Part shown: piece after piece, positions 29,798 through 42,800 of the stretch
Position numbering within the stretch: the first letter of the stretch is position 1
Layout of the letters: each line of letters opens with the position of its first letter
Assembly: GCF_001039355.2 (NCBI RefSeq)
Contig: NW_019774047.1
Coordinates: forward strand, 470,355-534,354
Origin: Lingula anatina
Lineage: Eukaryota > Brachiopoda > Lingulata > Lingulida > Lingulidae
Direction of reading: 5' to 3'
DNA length: 64,000 nucleotides
Notes under the pieces: generated by a model
Told to the model about the DNA's origin: nothing
Database searches by the model: none
What the model saw: only the letters and a program-made list of their open reading frames with translations
Program-made: the position numbers and the translations under genes

Positions 29798-31346
29798 CAG
29801 ACTTGACATTTAATATGGAATATTTTTTTCCAAATCATTTTTCATCAATTTTTTTCTATTTTGCTGACTGATAAATGAAAATAAAGATTAAAATCGTGTT
29901 TTAATAACTTTTAATTATCTCTTTGATATCATTGTGACATCAGTTCATTAATGGAATTCGCCAGAGAAGCAAACAAAAACACATTGCCTATTCTATGTCA
30001 TACGACAACAATTAAAAGAGATTTTTTGGATCTCCATATTTTCCAAATTATTTTCTGTAAAAGAGATACACGCCTCACAAAGAACCCCCATGTCAGTGTC
30101 TAGTCACAGTAACGGTCGCTGTTAAGCTTGACCTCTTCTGTTTGCTACCAGCGCTCTCAAGTGGCAAGGCATTCCTTGGGTTAGGTTTTTAGAGTTCAAT
30201 CTGGAATAACATTCCAGGCATCGGTCAAAATCTGTCCAATTTGGTCCAGTTTTGTTGTAGGACATGTAGGCCATTGATTCGGCGAGTAATGGCCTACCCA
30301 CAAATTGTCTATGTGGTTCAAATATGGCGATTTTGATTACCAAGGTAGCTGCTCATTCCCTTGGTTTTGTAAGTAATCTGGTATTAAAAGTGCTATGTGT
30401 GTACCGGGAATTCCACCGTGCAACCTAAAATTGTTCCTAAGGTGCCCACTATCAAATGATAGTCAAGTGGTTCTCAGATTATTCCTTTATTTGATCTGGT
30501 TCAGGTTTTCGTGGATGACCATCATTGGTGTTTTGGCACCAATGAGGTATCCACTCCAATTACTGACGCTGTTAATGACCTTAGTCACTTTAGACGCGGC
30601 ACACGCTTAGTCGTTGGCCTCTTCTTGATGTCTGTAAACCCTGTTTTGACTGGTTGAGCGGTACAGGTGAAAGCTGACCTCAATAAAGAAAGTCACGAGG
30701 TTTCAGTGTTCAACTCAGAAACGATCAGGGTCCCCAATTCATTAGAGAAACATACAACGATGTTTTGCTGTTTACAGTGGGTTCCCCTGAGGTCGTCTGG
30801 TATTCTAACCAGCTGAAACCAGTTTGGTCTTCGCTAAGGGCCTTGAAAAATGCGTTTTGGTGGCAATTTACCCCTCATTCTGAACGGACTGGGTGGTTTT
30901 TGTTTAGTTGCAATAGCATATCCCGACAGACAGTGGGTCCTGTATCCTGGTGGTAAGATTTCAATACGTTGGTTGTGGCCTCTGTGTAGGTACATCAGTC
31001 TGGGCATTACTCTATAAAACTGTGCGGACCGTTTCGTTTGGCGCAATTTTCTGTCTGGCAATGTCTGTCTTTTTCGCGCCATTCTGCCACAGATAAACAA
31101 ATATGCAGAGCACTGCATAGCTCATTTTACACCTTGCAAAACCGACCACCTGCATGCAAAATTTCAAATTCTTCTATGCAGTAGTTGCCGACATATGGAT
31201 ACTTTTTTGACAGAACCATGCTTTGCCAAAGCCAAGCTTTGACCTGCCCAAAGGAGCACTACCCAATTAAATCACTGCATATTACATAATGCAGCAGCGC
31301 AACTAACCTGGTATTCAATTAATTGGAAGCGNAAATGTCAAGTCTG
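29798..31346 (-). mobile_element. Tc1-like transposon with TIRs, inactive
   Basis: CAGACTTGACATTT at 29798 is inverted as AAATGTCAAGTCTG ending 31346, with TA on both sides as Tc1/mariner elements leave. The minus strand holds transposase pieces in shifting frames: RQTKRSAQFYRVMPRLMYLH, a DN.RPH-type stretch, and PNQWPTCPTTKLDQIGQILT with AWNVIP (the region around the last catalytic residue). Frameshifts and stops make it a pseudogene. A single N at 31332 sits beside the right TIR. It has inserted in a TA-rich tract. Confidence 0.75.
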
Positions 31347-31356
31347 TATATATATA

Positions 31357-31425
31357 TTCCGGCTTTGGCTTTGTCTTATTGAATTGGCAGCAAATCAGCA
31401 AAACCAGTGCTAATTATTTAGATTG
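31357..31425 (+). pseudogene. Leader exon fragment
   Basis: CCGGCTTTGGCTTTGTCTTAT and the following AATTGGCAGCAAATCAGC match the middle and end of the other leader exons. The ATG half is missing, TGA interrupts it, and the splice donor reads CTAATTATT instead of CAGGTATTT. Confidence 0.7.
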
Positions 31426-32172
31426 AGCTACATAAAATCTTTATATATAATGTTTTTAAAATGTATTATATGTTTATGGAACATTGTGAATAAGGAATTA
31501 TATAATATTAGTCCATTTGCTTACTTCTTTCATTTATAACATTTAAACACCATATGGTTTCATAACTAAGACAATCTTAGATTTTGCCTGCGGTTATTAC
31601 TTTTAACTACTTACGTGTATTGCACTGTTTACGAAACCCACTATGATGTCGTTCTCTAATATTTACCTATTTATTGCTCGAAATATGGTAAGACAATTTC
31701 AGATACTCGACTCCTGATGCTAATTAAAAGGATTTGTGTGTTTGTGTGCATGGGTCGGTGGGTGGGTATTTTCTAACTTTTGTATTGCTGAAAAGTTACT
31801 TTTTAAAGGCACTTATGGCCGTGCTTCGTAGATAAGTCTACTTAAAAAAGGAGATCATCCAATATCGATATGTAAGTACGCCATTAATGCCCCCAAATGA
31901 CTAAAATGCTGCTATTAGAGGTGTATAATGGGTCAAATGTGCTCTAAAAAACTCATGGCATTGGTATTAAAGTTTAAATATATCATTAACCATGCAAGCA
32001 GGAAAACTGCAAAAAGACGTGAGTATAATAAAGACAATGCATTTTAGACTCATGTCTCGTTTTGAAAGTGCACGCCCAAATAGATAAACCTCGGATCACA
32101 TTAGAAGCAAGCATATGTTTACAGTCAGTCTGCAGTAGGCCATATACCATCATTTCTATTGCGAGAGCCACC

Positions 32173-32250
32173 ATGTTTGGGCATTTCCTGCTTCCGGCTT
32201 TGGCTTGGGCTTATTGAATTGGCAGCAAATCAGCAAAACCATTGCCAAGT
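32173..32250 (+). pseudogene. Leader exon with stop codon
   Basis: Reads MFGHFLLPALAWAY then TGA (32215-32217). The rest follows the leader pattern but the last exonic base before the donor has changed (CCAA|GTATTT). It is preceded by the conserved upstream block at about 31997-32172. Confidence 0.8.
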
Positions 32251-32469
32251 ATTTAGATTGAGCTACATAATTTTTTTTATATAATATGTTTTTCTATATA
32301 ATGTATGATATGTTTATGGAACATTGTGAATAAGGAATCAGTAAACAGATTAACATAAAGTTTGGACACACGAAAAGTTTATAGTCAGATCTCCCTTTTC
32401 GCGTGAAGGATCCTATTAGGTTTTAAGCTCAAAATCCCTACCTGGGAATTTCCCACAATTTTTGACTGA

Positions 32470-33800
32470 TAAATGAAAATAAGGATTAAAAATTTGTTCT
32501 AATAACTTTTAATTATCTCTTTGATGTCATTGTGACATCAGTTCGTTAATGGAATTCGTAAGAGAAGCAAACAAAACACATTGCCTTTTCTACTTCATAC
32601 GACAACCATTAAAAGAGATATTTTGGATCTCCATATTTTCCAAAAAGAGTCACACGCCTCACAAATTAAAGGACCCTCATGTCAGTGTCTAGTCACAGTA
32701 ACAGTCGCTGTTACGCTTGACCTCTTCCGGCTGCTACCAGCGCTGTCAAGTGGCAAGGTATTCCTTGGGATAGGTTTTTAGAGTTCAATCTGGAATAACA
32801 TTCCAGGTATCGGACAAAAACTCCAATTTGGTCCAGTTTTGTTGTCGGACATGTAGGCCATTCATTTGGCGAGTAATGGCCTATCCACATATTGTCTACG
32901 TGGTTCAAATATGGATGTTTTGATGACCAAGGTAGCTGTTCATTCCCTTGGTTCTCTAAGTAATCTGTTATTAAAAGTGCTCTGTGTGGACCGGCAATCT
33001 CACCGTACAACCTTAAATTGTTCCTAAGGTGCCCCCAATCAAATAATAGTCAAGTGGTTCCCAGATTATTCCTTTATTCAATCTGATTCAGGTTTTCGTA
33101 GATGACCGCCATTGGTGTTTTGGCACCAATGTGGTATCCACTTCAAATACTTACGCTGTTTATGACCTAATTCACTTTAGACGCGGCACACACTTCGTCG
33201 TTGGCCTCTACTGGATGTCTGTAAACTCTGTTTCGACTAGTTGAGCGGTACAGGTGAAATCTGACCTCAATAAAGAAAGCCACGAGGTTTCAGTGTTCAA
33301 CCCAGAAACGATCAAGGTCCCCAGTTAATTAGAGAAACATACAACGATGTTGTGCTGTTTACAGTGGGTTCCTCGGAGGTTGTCTGGTATTCTAACCTGC
33401 TAAAACCAGTTTGATGTTCGCTAAGGGCCTTGAAAATGCGTTTTGGTGGTAATTTACCCCTCCTTCTGAACGGACTGGGTGGTTTTTGTTTAGTTGCAAC
33501 AGCATATCCCGAAAGACAGTTGGTCCTGTACCCTGGTGGTAAGATTTTCATACATTGGATGTGGCCTGTATGTAGGTATATCAGTCTGGGCATTACTCTA
33601 TAAAACTGTGCAGACCGTTTGGCTTGGCGCAGTTAACTGTCTGTCACTGAATACCTGGTACCTCGTATTCAGTTAATTGGAAGCGACACACTTCTCCATT
33701 CACATATCTTATATGAGATTTTTTTTTAAAAGAACGCATTCTTACCTAGGCATATCCTCGAAACTGAAATATTCCATATCATATGTCAAGTCTGTATTTC
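32470..33800 (-). mobile_element. Second Tc1-like copy, inactive
   Basis: Direct duplicate of the 29.8-31.3 kb element. The minus-strand frame at 32711-33010 gives GPHRALLITDYLENQGNEQL PWSSKHPYLNHVDNMW, matching the DNARPH and SPDLNPIE regions of Tc1 transposases. A second frame at 33312-33593 covers MPRLIYLHTGHIQCMKILPP. The right TIR ATGTCAAGTCTGT ends near 33798; the left TIR is not seen. Confidence 0.75.
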
Positions 33801-34019
33801 TCCCTACCTCTAGTTCCTGAGTTTTCTACAACTAACTGATCTATTATGTTGTAAACCTAGGATCGAACTGAACTGTTTTATGCAAGAAGCATAGATTCAC
33901 CAAATCATTTCATAATGTACACAAAGGACTAATATACAGCCAAAACTCCTAAGAGAGCCCCCCCCCAAAAAAAAAATATATATATACATATATATTTTTT
34001 TTTATCTCACGAAAGCAGT

Positions 34020-34690
34020 TCAACTTGAAATCAATCTGCCTGAATTTCAATCTGGCCTGTGTCATGTACAACATTAGGGGATGGCTTCATGTTTCATCAA
34101 AACAGAACACTTGCTCACAGTTCTCGTCTGGGGAGTGATTTGTTGCAGAAACCCAATGTTCTGAGGAGGGAGCAACCATCTTTAAACCCTTATATTAACC
34201 CTACTGAGCACCTGTGGCATGAAATGGAGTGTGCAATTCAGCGTTGAACCAACCTCCTAATAATCTGGACCAACTCTGCCAAGCTCTGTCGGAAGAATGG
34301 GACAATACCCCACAAAACAGAACTGTTAGCCTTGGTGAAAGCAAGCCGCCTACAGGAGATAATTGCAGTACACGGAAGACACGCACGCTATTAGACAAAA
34401 AACCTTCAACAAGCAATTCCTAATGCTTTTTGTGTGTAAATTTGGTGACATTTGGTGGTGTATTTTCAATTTAATCAACATTTCTTTACTTCTTTGGAAA
34501 TCACAGTGAAACATTTGATTTAAGGGGTACAGTGTTATGAATGTGAATAAAGGCTATTAAATAGGGATATCGTCACCTCTGTTAGTAATGATATCTGAAA
34601 CAAAAACACTATTCATAACAATCTACACTTGATGTGATAATTTGTAAATAAAATTGCTTTTGACAACCTTTTTAACCAATGTTGTGAAGC
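34020..34690 (+). mobile_element. Tc1-like 3' remnant
   Basis: Plus-strand frames read MSCTTLGDGFMFHQ, YINPTEHLWHEMECAIQR, then NQPPNNLDQLCQALSEEWDN. NPTEHLWHEM and the EEWDN run match the third catalytic region and C-terminus of Tc1 transposases. GACAACCTTTTTAACCAATG near 34661 looks like the terminal repeat. Only the last part of the gene remains and it is frameshifted. Confidence 0.85.
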
Positions 34691-35119
34691 GTGCTATACG
34701 TGGTACATGAGACACCTTAAAGAAAAAGTACTAAGAAGCGAATGGTCTGGAGTCATCACTTCAACAGCTTGAATACAAATTTCATGTCTGTTGTGTTTTC
34801 CATTTCAGTGTTTATATATGTTTCATTTTGGAAAATGGTAAAATGTGTNGGCATATCCTCGAAACTGAAATATTCCATATCATATGTCAAGTCTGTATTT
34901 CTCCCTACCTCTAGTTCCTGAGTTTTCTACAACTAACTGATCTATTATGTTGTAAACCTAGGATCGAACTGAACTGTTTTATGCAAGAAGCATAGATTCA
35001 CCAAATCATTTCATAATGTACACAAAGGACTAATATACAGCCAAAACTCCTAAGAGAGCCCCCCCCCAAAAAAAAAATATATATATACATATATATTTTT
35101 TTTTATCTCACGAAAGCAG

Positions 35120-35790
35120 TTCAACTTGAAATCAATCTGCCTGAATTTCAATCTGGCCTGTGTCATGTACAACATTAGGGGATGGCTTCATGTTTCATCA
35201 AAACAGAACACTTGCTCACAGTTCTCGTCTGGGGAGTGATTTGTTGCAGAAACCCAATGTTCTGAGGAGGGAGCAACCATCTTTAAACCCTTATATTAAC
35301 CCTACTGAGCACCTGTGGCATGAAATGGAGTGTGCAATTCAGCGTTGAACCAACCTCCTAATAATCTGGACCAACTCTGCCAAGCTCTGTCGGAAGAATG
35401 GGACAATACCCCACAAAACAGAACTGTTAGCCTTGGTGAAAGCAAGCCGCCTACAGGAGATAATTGCAGTACACGGAAGACACGCACGCTATTAGACAAA
35501 AAACCTTCAACAAGCAATTCCTAATGCTTTTTGTGTGTAAATTTGGTGACATTTGGTGGTGTATTTTCAATTTAATCAACATTTCTTTACTTCTTTGGAA
35601 ATCACAGTGAAACATTTGATTTAAGGGGTACAGTGTTATGAATGTGAATAAAGGCTATTAAATAGGGATATCTTCACCTCTGTTAGTAATGATATCTGAA
35701 ACAAAAACACTATTCATAACAATCTACACTTGATGTGATAATTTGTAAATAAAATTGCTTTTGACAACCTTTTTAACCAATGTTGTAAAG
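35120..35790 (+). mobile_element. Tc1-like 3' remnant, duplicate copy
   Basis: Second copy of the 34.0-34.7 kb remnant within the 1100-nt duplication, with the same NPTEHLWHEM motif and the same terminal GACAACC sequence. It may be an assembly artefact rather than a separate locus. Confidence 0.85.
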
Positions 35791-36096
35791 CGTGCTATAC
35801 GTGGTACATGAGACACCTTAAAGAAAAAGTACTAAGAAGCGAATGGTCTGGAGTCATCACTTCAACAGCTTGAATACAAATTTCATGTCTGTTGTGTTTT
35901 CCATTTCAGTGTTTATATATGTTTCATTTTGGAAAATGGTAAAATGTGTGAGAGTTTTGTTTCAATATGACATAAATTGTCTTAAAAATATACTAAAAAT
36001 TAAAAACTTAAAAATTCTTACCATTTGATCAGAATAAGCGCCTTTGTTCAGTTGGTGTCCTTTGTTTATGCCTGTATTCATATTTACTTTTACAAG

Positions 36097-37145
36097 GCGG
36101 TCGGGTTCTGCATTTCCCTGAACCAGATAACACCATCTCTTGGTCACATCTACAGGCGAGTACCCCCGATCTGGATGCTTTTACAGCCTGCACATGGATC
36201 AAAAGCACCCGCACCACAAGCGGCCCCATTCTATCCTACGGCTCAGAGAGTTGTCGCCAGTGTATTGAACTTGGATACAGCCCCGTTGGTCACGGCTACT
36301 CGGTTGTTTTGAAAGGCGATAATGTATTAGGTGGGTCCCCTCGTGCTGAAGCACCCCTACCGGCCGATGGGAACTGGCACCACTGGTGTGTGGTGTGGAG
36401 TGGTGCCAAGAGAGAGGTTAATATCTACAGGGATGGTCTCCACACGCTGAGCCAACTTGTTAAAGTTTCACACATACCCGGAGGTAATAAGAAAATGGTG
36501 TATGGACAGCACGGAAAGATAAATATTTGCTATAGTTATTTGGCTTCCGAGCATATCAATATGAACAACTAGAACAAAGTATGTAAACAGCTTCAATCCA
36601 GACAATTTACTAATTTCTACAGTAAAAATATCCAAATGATTTGCTATTGATATTCATGTTAAACAGGTTAATTCCATTTCAAAATTTTTGTTATATCAAG
36701 TTATCTTATATAATCCATAAACTGGTGTTAATATGTGTAATTTTCCTTTCTCTAATGTAGGACGCATCTAGACGGGAGTTCTTAACTCTAACGAATTCAG
36801 AGTATAATCCTTTGTTAATACGTAACTTTAACAAAGCACTGTTGTTATTATTATAATAATATAAATAATTGGTCAAATAATTCAAACAAGCTTTATATTT
36901 ATAATGACAAAATTCCAGGTGGCAATTGGGTGGTTGGACACACCCATTACGAGGCAACGCCTTATGCAAATCCTAGGCATCCCTCATTTGTTGGATTCGT
37001 CGGCGGCGTCAACGTCTGGGACCATGATAAAGTCGACATCCCCGGCCTAGCAATTTGTGGAAATACTAACGAGGGAAGTCTCATATCCTGGAATACTGTC
37101 ACCAAGAATAACTTCAAGGTTGCGACATATAAAGAGAACTGTTAA
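36097..37145 (+). CDS. Pentraxin-like protein, copy 1 (body exons)
   Basis: Exon 2 is 36097-36483 (acceptor TTTACAAG, phase 1) and exon 3 is 36919-37145 (acceptor ATTCCAG, stop TAA). The encoded domain reads GRVLHFPEPDNTISWSHLQA, FTACTWIKSTRTTSGPILSY, GSESCRQCIELGYSPVGHGY, GNWHHWCVVWSGAKREVNIY, HPSFVGFVGGVNVWDHDKVD and NEGSLISWNTVT. That is the order of a pentraxin (LamG-like jelly roll) domain: first Cys in FTAC, second Cys in HHWCVVW, then SFVG..G.VN.WD and the C-terminal ISW. The second-Cys motif differs from the usual H-x-C-x-[ST]-W-x-[ST]. An extra Cys pair (SCRQC) and a C-terminal Cys are unusual. It is probably secreted through leader 29348-29423. AATAAA lies at 37297-37302. Pentraxins bind microbial or damaged-cell ligands; the ligand here is unknown. 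Confidence 0.85.
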
Positions 37146-38029
37146 AATGCTACCACTTCAATTATTTTCTGTAATTTGAAATTGGTCAGCATCTTATATT
37201 GATCGCCATTAAAGCATAAACACAACTTCCTTTTGCTTTGAAATTTTACTTTTAGATTGGAGAGAACTATATCTTTCAGTATAGACATACCAAGTTAATA
37301 AAGAATTGCTCAAAGGTAATATATGTATTCGAAGTGTGTATGGGATCCTTTGTTTATTTTGTTACTACTAGAATTTTATGGAAAACATCCGGCCTGATTC
37401 TTACTTATACGTGATCTATTCACACCTACAGTTGTCCTTACGTGATATGATTTGGAACATGAATATCACAAAATAAGGGCTAATAAAGAAACATAATGAG
37501 AGTGTATGTGAAGTTAAAATATACGTCTCTCAGTCACCTCTTTTATTCGTTTGAATTAAGTTCTATGACTGACTTGCAACTCGTCAAGTCACATCTTAAA
37601 GGGATAATAACTCTTCGTATGAGATCTATATTTCACAATAAAAACACTGTAAACAACTCATAGAAATATAATATATTCTGTTTTACTACAAAAACAGCAG
37701 TTATAGCTATTATGCAGATATCTGAATAGATGGCTATACTCTGTTATAATATCTTAAGTGATTATAACTTTAAACCAAAATTTTTAGAAAAAAATCAGGG
37801 ACTAAATGGATTCGTTAATCATTGGTAAGTATAGGAAAATTGTCGTTTACTCCGACAATTTATTTTTTGGCCAAAACGAACAGTTGTTATCCCTTTAATC
37901 ATTTAAAACTTATATCTTTCAATCAATAACGGATTGCAGTGTATAGAAATGTTAAAATCTGATATGCAACCAGCTTCATATATGTTTATAAATAAAGGTT
38001 TGACTACATATGTTGCAGTGAAAACTCAG

Positions 38030-38560
38030 CCGTGTCTCTGAAGGTGAGCCGGTATGATTCAAATATCATTTTCCCTATTGTATTGTATTTCCCCTTCTTT
38101 CTCTATTTCTGATGTTATGTCACCCAGGTGCCTAAAAATTGCGGCATGCTTTTTTCACTTCTGTTTTTAGTCAACTGTCCAATTGTTTTCAAAATGACAA
38201 AGCGGTCCTTACATCTATTTGAATACCGTCATCAAAAGTTGACCAATTTTCTCATTAAAGTTTTTCCTTTCTCACTATTAAAAATTATTAATTTTTTTTA
38301 TTGATTTAAAGTATTGATATCGTAAAAATTTTTTTAAAAATATTTTGTTTTAAGAAAACTGTAGGGTTTTAGTAACAGAACCGCATGGGGTGCCATGGTG
38401 AATAATACAACGAAAAGGAAAATTTTGCTCTTACGGTATTTAATTTCATTGCACGTATATGTATATATAAGTAATTGACATACGTGAAACGAGGAAAAAA
38501 GCAACTTGGCAAATTTAAGCCTTTTAAACGCATCTGTCTTCCTTAAAAAGAGAGATCATA
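38030..38560. repeat. Repeat-unit downstream flank, copy 1
   Basis: Part of the duplicated unit after each pentraxin-like gene, also present near 28140, 47460 and 61400. It contains TGATTCAAATATCATTTTCC and AACAGAACCGCATGGGGTG. No gene of its own is supported here: the frame that is leader-like at 47492 starts with GTG and hits a stop. Confidence 0.7.
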
Positions 38561-39826
38561 TTGAAGCCCTTCCCTGAGGAAGCCATTTCACATAATACAT
38601 AGTACTTTGCCGGCGGTAAAGATCCTAACCTTAAATGCACATGTTGATGTTTACAAGTAGCTATGATGCTTTACCGCCTTTTAAAAATATTCTTTGTTTG
38701 CAATATAGCAATCAAATTTAAATAATAGACTCTTAATGCCTGAGTTGTGTCTTTTAGGCGTGTTGATAACAGGTTTGACATTTTAGTGACGGTTATTTGT
38801 CTTTTTCTTGAGTTTTAAAGTGAAAATAAGGTCGAATCCGAAATTGTATTGTTAATGTCAGTATTGCAGGATTTGTTCTCTATCATTAAAATTAAAAATG
38901 GAATAAAACATCAAAGCAAAATACAGGAGCAATAATTCATGAGTGGGGGAAGTTGTTTTTGCCCCGAGGAAAAGTCGTTTTAGCGGGAAGGTATCGTTTT
39001 GATTACCTACAGGGTACCCCTGTATACACTATTACACTACACCTCTATATATATATCACACCTAACACAACTGTAAACTTCGTAAGTTTAAAATCTCTTA
39101 CCTTAAACAAATGCCATACAATCTTACATCACAATTAAGGAAACATTGCTCGACCCATCCCTGTATATTGCTTTGTTAACTAGATTTGCTATGTTGATTT
39201 TTTTTTTTTATTCACTTACAATGTATTTAAATGTTTATATGAATTATTTATGTGTTTTAGGGAAACTAGGACGGTGGGTGGGCAAAATGTTTAAAATGTT
39301 TGTATATTTTTTTTCTTTTCTAGGCCTGCATAATGAGATTTAGAATATTAAGTACCCCATAGCAAGTATTTCAAAAGCCATTTCATCTTAAATGCGGCTA
39401 GCACACGTACCTTATGTATCCATAATCTTCTAAATATGATATAATAGAGAATAGGTTATTTATGTTCCGCTGCATTATATTTGTATTCATGATTTTCAGC
39501 ATTTCACAAATATTCTTGTTGTGTTGATTCATTCATGCTATGTGTAGAAGCTGATCATGAGAAAGGCTCTCATTAAAATAATGCCTTTTAAGCAAACGTT
39601 TGAGACCCGCATTCTTTATTACATTGCCAAGTCGTAGTGAAGTGAATTTTAAGGAGTCATTAAAAAATTGCGAAAATACGTGCGACAAAAATGTAATGTG
39701 TGTTTCATATCAAGCCTCGTATTGAATCACAACAAATCAGAACTCACGATATTTTGTGGAGTGGCATTCGTCTGGAGTTAGACTGAAGGATATTGGTATA
39801 TTGTCCTTGTTTTTGCGAGAGTCACC

Positions 39827-42800
39827 ATGTTTGGGTATTCACTGCTTGTAGCGTTGGTTTTAATTATATGTATTGACAGTGGAGAAGCCTGGGGCGGTAA
39901 GTAAATGACTGTCACACCTTTATCATGTCTTTGTCTTTGTTCACATTCATTTGTTTCTCTCCATCACTGCATTATAAGCTCTAGTGCACATTATTGAATA
40001 AATATATGCACATGATTAAAAACAAATAAACCTGAGACATGTCTAACCCTCAGCTCATAGGGTATACCCGTAGGGTATGTCCGATCGTCAGGAGGTGTTT
40101 TTTAAAAAATTTACATACATGTACTCTATGGGTATGCCCGTGAAACTCAGAGTTTGGGTTTATTAATTCTTTTTAATGTATAATGTATAACTGCTCCGCA
40201 TAGTTGAGACCTCTAGATACCACAGACACACACACACACACACACACACATATAAAGCAACAATCCAATCAAATACCCATTGTTAGAGACATCACACTGA
40301 GCCTTTATGACATCATATAGTAACACAAATAAACAAACCCCCTGAAGATGCAATGAAACCGGTCAGGGCAAAATAGCTTCTGTTCTTTTTTCTTTTTATT
40401 ATATATATATATATATATAAAATTTTCAACCTGAAATGATTAGAGAAATAACAACAGGTTTGAGTTGAATTATCATTCGCAGTTACTCTGCATTTGCAGG
40501 TAAATAAGTGAATGTTGCCTGCCAGCAAGATTACCAATCAACCTGCGTTTATTTGCTTTATTGGATGTATTAGTTAAAACATTGTGCTGGTAACGTACCC
40601 ATGCATATATATACAGAAAATGTGTATTCTATATTCATGTTTCTTTTGTAGAATTATTATTAAATATAATGCACATCATACCCTGCCGTGACATGGATTT
40701 CTCTCCGTGGACGAGCCAATTGGCGAGTTGATTAAAATAATGTATACTGGTGGGGATGATGTTGCTGAAATTGTACCGTTAAGTGGTCAAAAAAGCTGCA
40801 TATCGGGCAAATAGACAGACCAGTCCTTTTGTAGGGCGTTTCTCTGTAGAAGGAAATAAGTGGCAATCCTCACGGTGAGGACGTGCGTTGGCAACCTGTA
40901 GAATGGTTCCATGGTCTGTCTTACTGAAAAATGGCATTACCAGCTGTACCAGGATTTTATTTCTGAAATAGAATCCGATGAGTTTGCCAGCAGTAATGTA
41001 AAGGGAAGTGTGTTACTGTACTTGAACACCCACACATGTAATAAATTCGGAAAAAAATAGAAAAAATATCATCTAATTTCATTAAAAAAACCAACAAAAT
41101 AACTGTCATTGTCGTGCATTTGCAAATATGTAATTTTTAGTTGGAAGTCTTGAATTAAAGTAACAGTTTTCAAGTTAAACGTTATAGTTAAGGAATATAC
41201 ACTAGTACGCTTGAAACAGTCAATCAGCAATGATATAGTACGGCTTTGTCCAGTTTGAATGCGGATATTTCAAACAAAGGTTATTTAACCGTTTTTAACA
41301 TTTTTTTTACTTCTAGCTGGCACTCGGGCTCTCCACTTCCCTGAGCCAGATAACACCCTATCGTGGTCACAACTACACGCAACTACACCCGATCTGAATG
41401 CCTTCACAGCCTGCGTATGGACCAAAACCATCCGCACCACAAGTGGCCCCATTCTATCCTACGGCTCAGAGAGTTGTCGCCAGTGTATAGAACTTGGATA
41501 CAGTCCCGTTGGTCACGGCTACTCCATTGTTTTGAAAGGCAATGGCGTAGTGAATGGGTCCTCTCATGCTGAAGCGCCCCTACCGGCCGATGGGAACTGG
41601 CACCACTGGTGTGTGGTGTGGAGTGGTGCCAAGAGAGAGGTTAATATCTACAGGGATGGTCTCCACGCGCTGAGTCAACATGTTAAAATTTCACGCATAC
41701 CCGGAGGTAATAAGAAAATGGTGTATGAACACAGAAAGATATATAGTCTGGATGACTGGTGCTATATTTTGGCCAAATTGCTCAAAATGTGGAAAAAGCA
41801 TGAAACTTGGCACAAATGTTCTTTGGTCTATGCTGATCATTTTCAAGGGCAGTGCCCAAAATTTCAAGGCGTTGCTTAGCAACCGTTGCTATGGAAGTGA
41901 ATTTCCTTAGTAACAAGCTAATTCGACCTTTCTCATCCAGTTTAAATGGTTTAGAAATGCTAATAACTATGTTTCAGGGCATCAGAACTATCACTAGACT
42001 ATTTTAAGGCAATTAAAACCCAAATTAACCTTAGCCACGATTGCTTGGCAGCATAATACCCTATAGCTAGCAACAAGCATTTAAAGTTGCGTTAGTCTAT
42101 TAAGTAAGGTAAATCTATAATACTAGTTAAGAACTACACTTTTGAGCAAGATGTTCATACTTTTAATCCAGTACGTTGAAACAATTGTGTGATGTTTACA
42201 CACATCCGATCAAAAACATTACCAGTGCAGATACTTAAGGCAGCATGTTCAAAGTTAGTAACCAGCCATTTCCATGCTTTTATCACCTTACGACTCTTTA
42301 TAAAACTTGTATGTGCAATATACAGTGCATTTTGCCCTTGCACATCGTCAGCCTCTGTATCTGCTGCTGCACCTACATGCACACTGGAGCAACTCTGGGC
42401 AGGTCAATAGCTTCTGACAAATGTGTCCACAAGGGTCCACTGTTCCGCACAAGTCCAACCAGAGTGAGCACATGGTATCTGATGACATGGCACATACCGT
42501 AGTGCTGATTCAGATATGTTCATCTCGCAAGAATACTCTTATATTGTTGTAGAGCGGCCTTGGTGGAAGTAAGATATGACATTTAACGGCCTTTGGGTGT
42601 GAACAGAAACTTTTGAACTTCATTTATTAACAAAAAGAATTAAAATAGAGCCATTCAGGTGTATTTAAGTTACTTGGTTAAAACTGACAAAATACAATGT
42701 CAAAAAACTTTTTAGAAAATTTTTGAACAAAATGAAAAATATCTTGGAAATCTGGTCTCTGAGAAACCTTTCAATAATAGGAAAGTCAACAGTGGTAGTA

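Larger units (their letters stand above)
33749..35949. repeat. 1100-nt tandem duplication joined by one N
   Basis: 33749-34848 and 34850-35949 are each exactly 1100 nt and differ, as far as I can see by eye, at only about two positions (near 34572/35673 and 34686/35787). The single N at 34849 separates them. Both contain a Tc1-like 3' remnant. Confidence 0.95.

Noticed and set aside
29352-29838. Long frames crossing the N gap on both strands.
   Set aside because: They consist of TA-repeat translation and unknown bases.
36025-36312. Open frames overlapping the pentraxin-like exons (for example 36025-36312 and 59314-59664).
   Set aside because: They are other-frame shadows; the pentraxin frame has consistent splice sites, phases and conserved residues in all copies.
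36484-36572. Exon 2 frame continuing past its donor (NKKMVYGQHGKINICYSYLA).
   Set aside because: It is read-through into the intron; every copy has a GT donor and a matching phase-1 acceptor for exon 3.
42155-42382. Minus-strand frame with GAAADTEADDVQGQNALYIA, reminiscent of an ankyrin repeat.
   Set aside because: Only one weak repeat-like stretch, inside a transposable element, with no flanking repeats.
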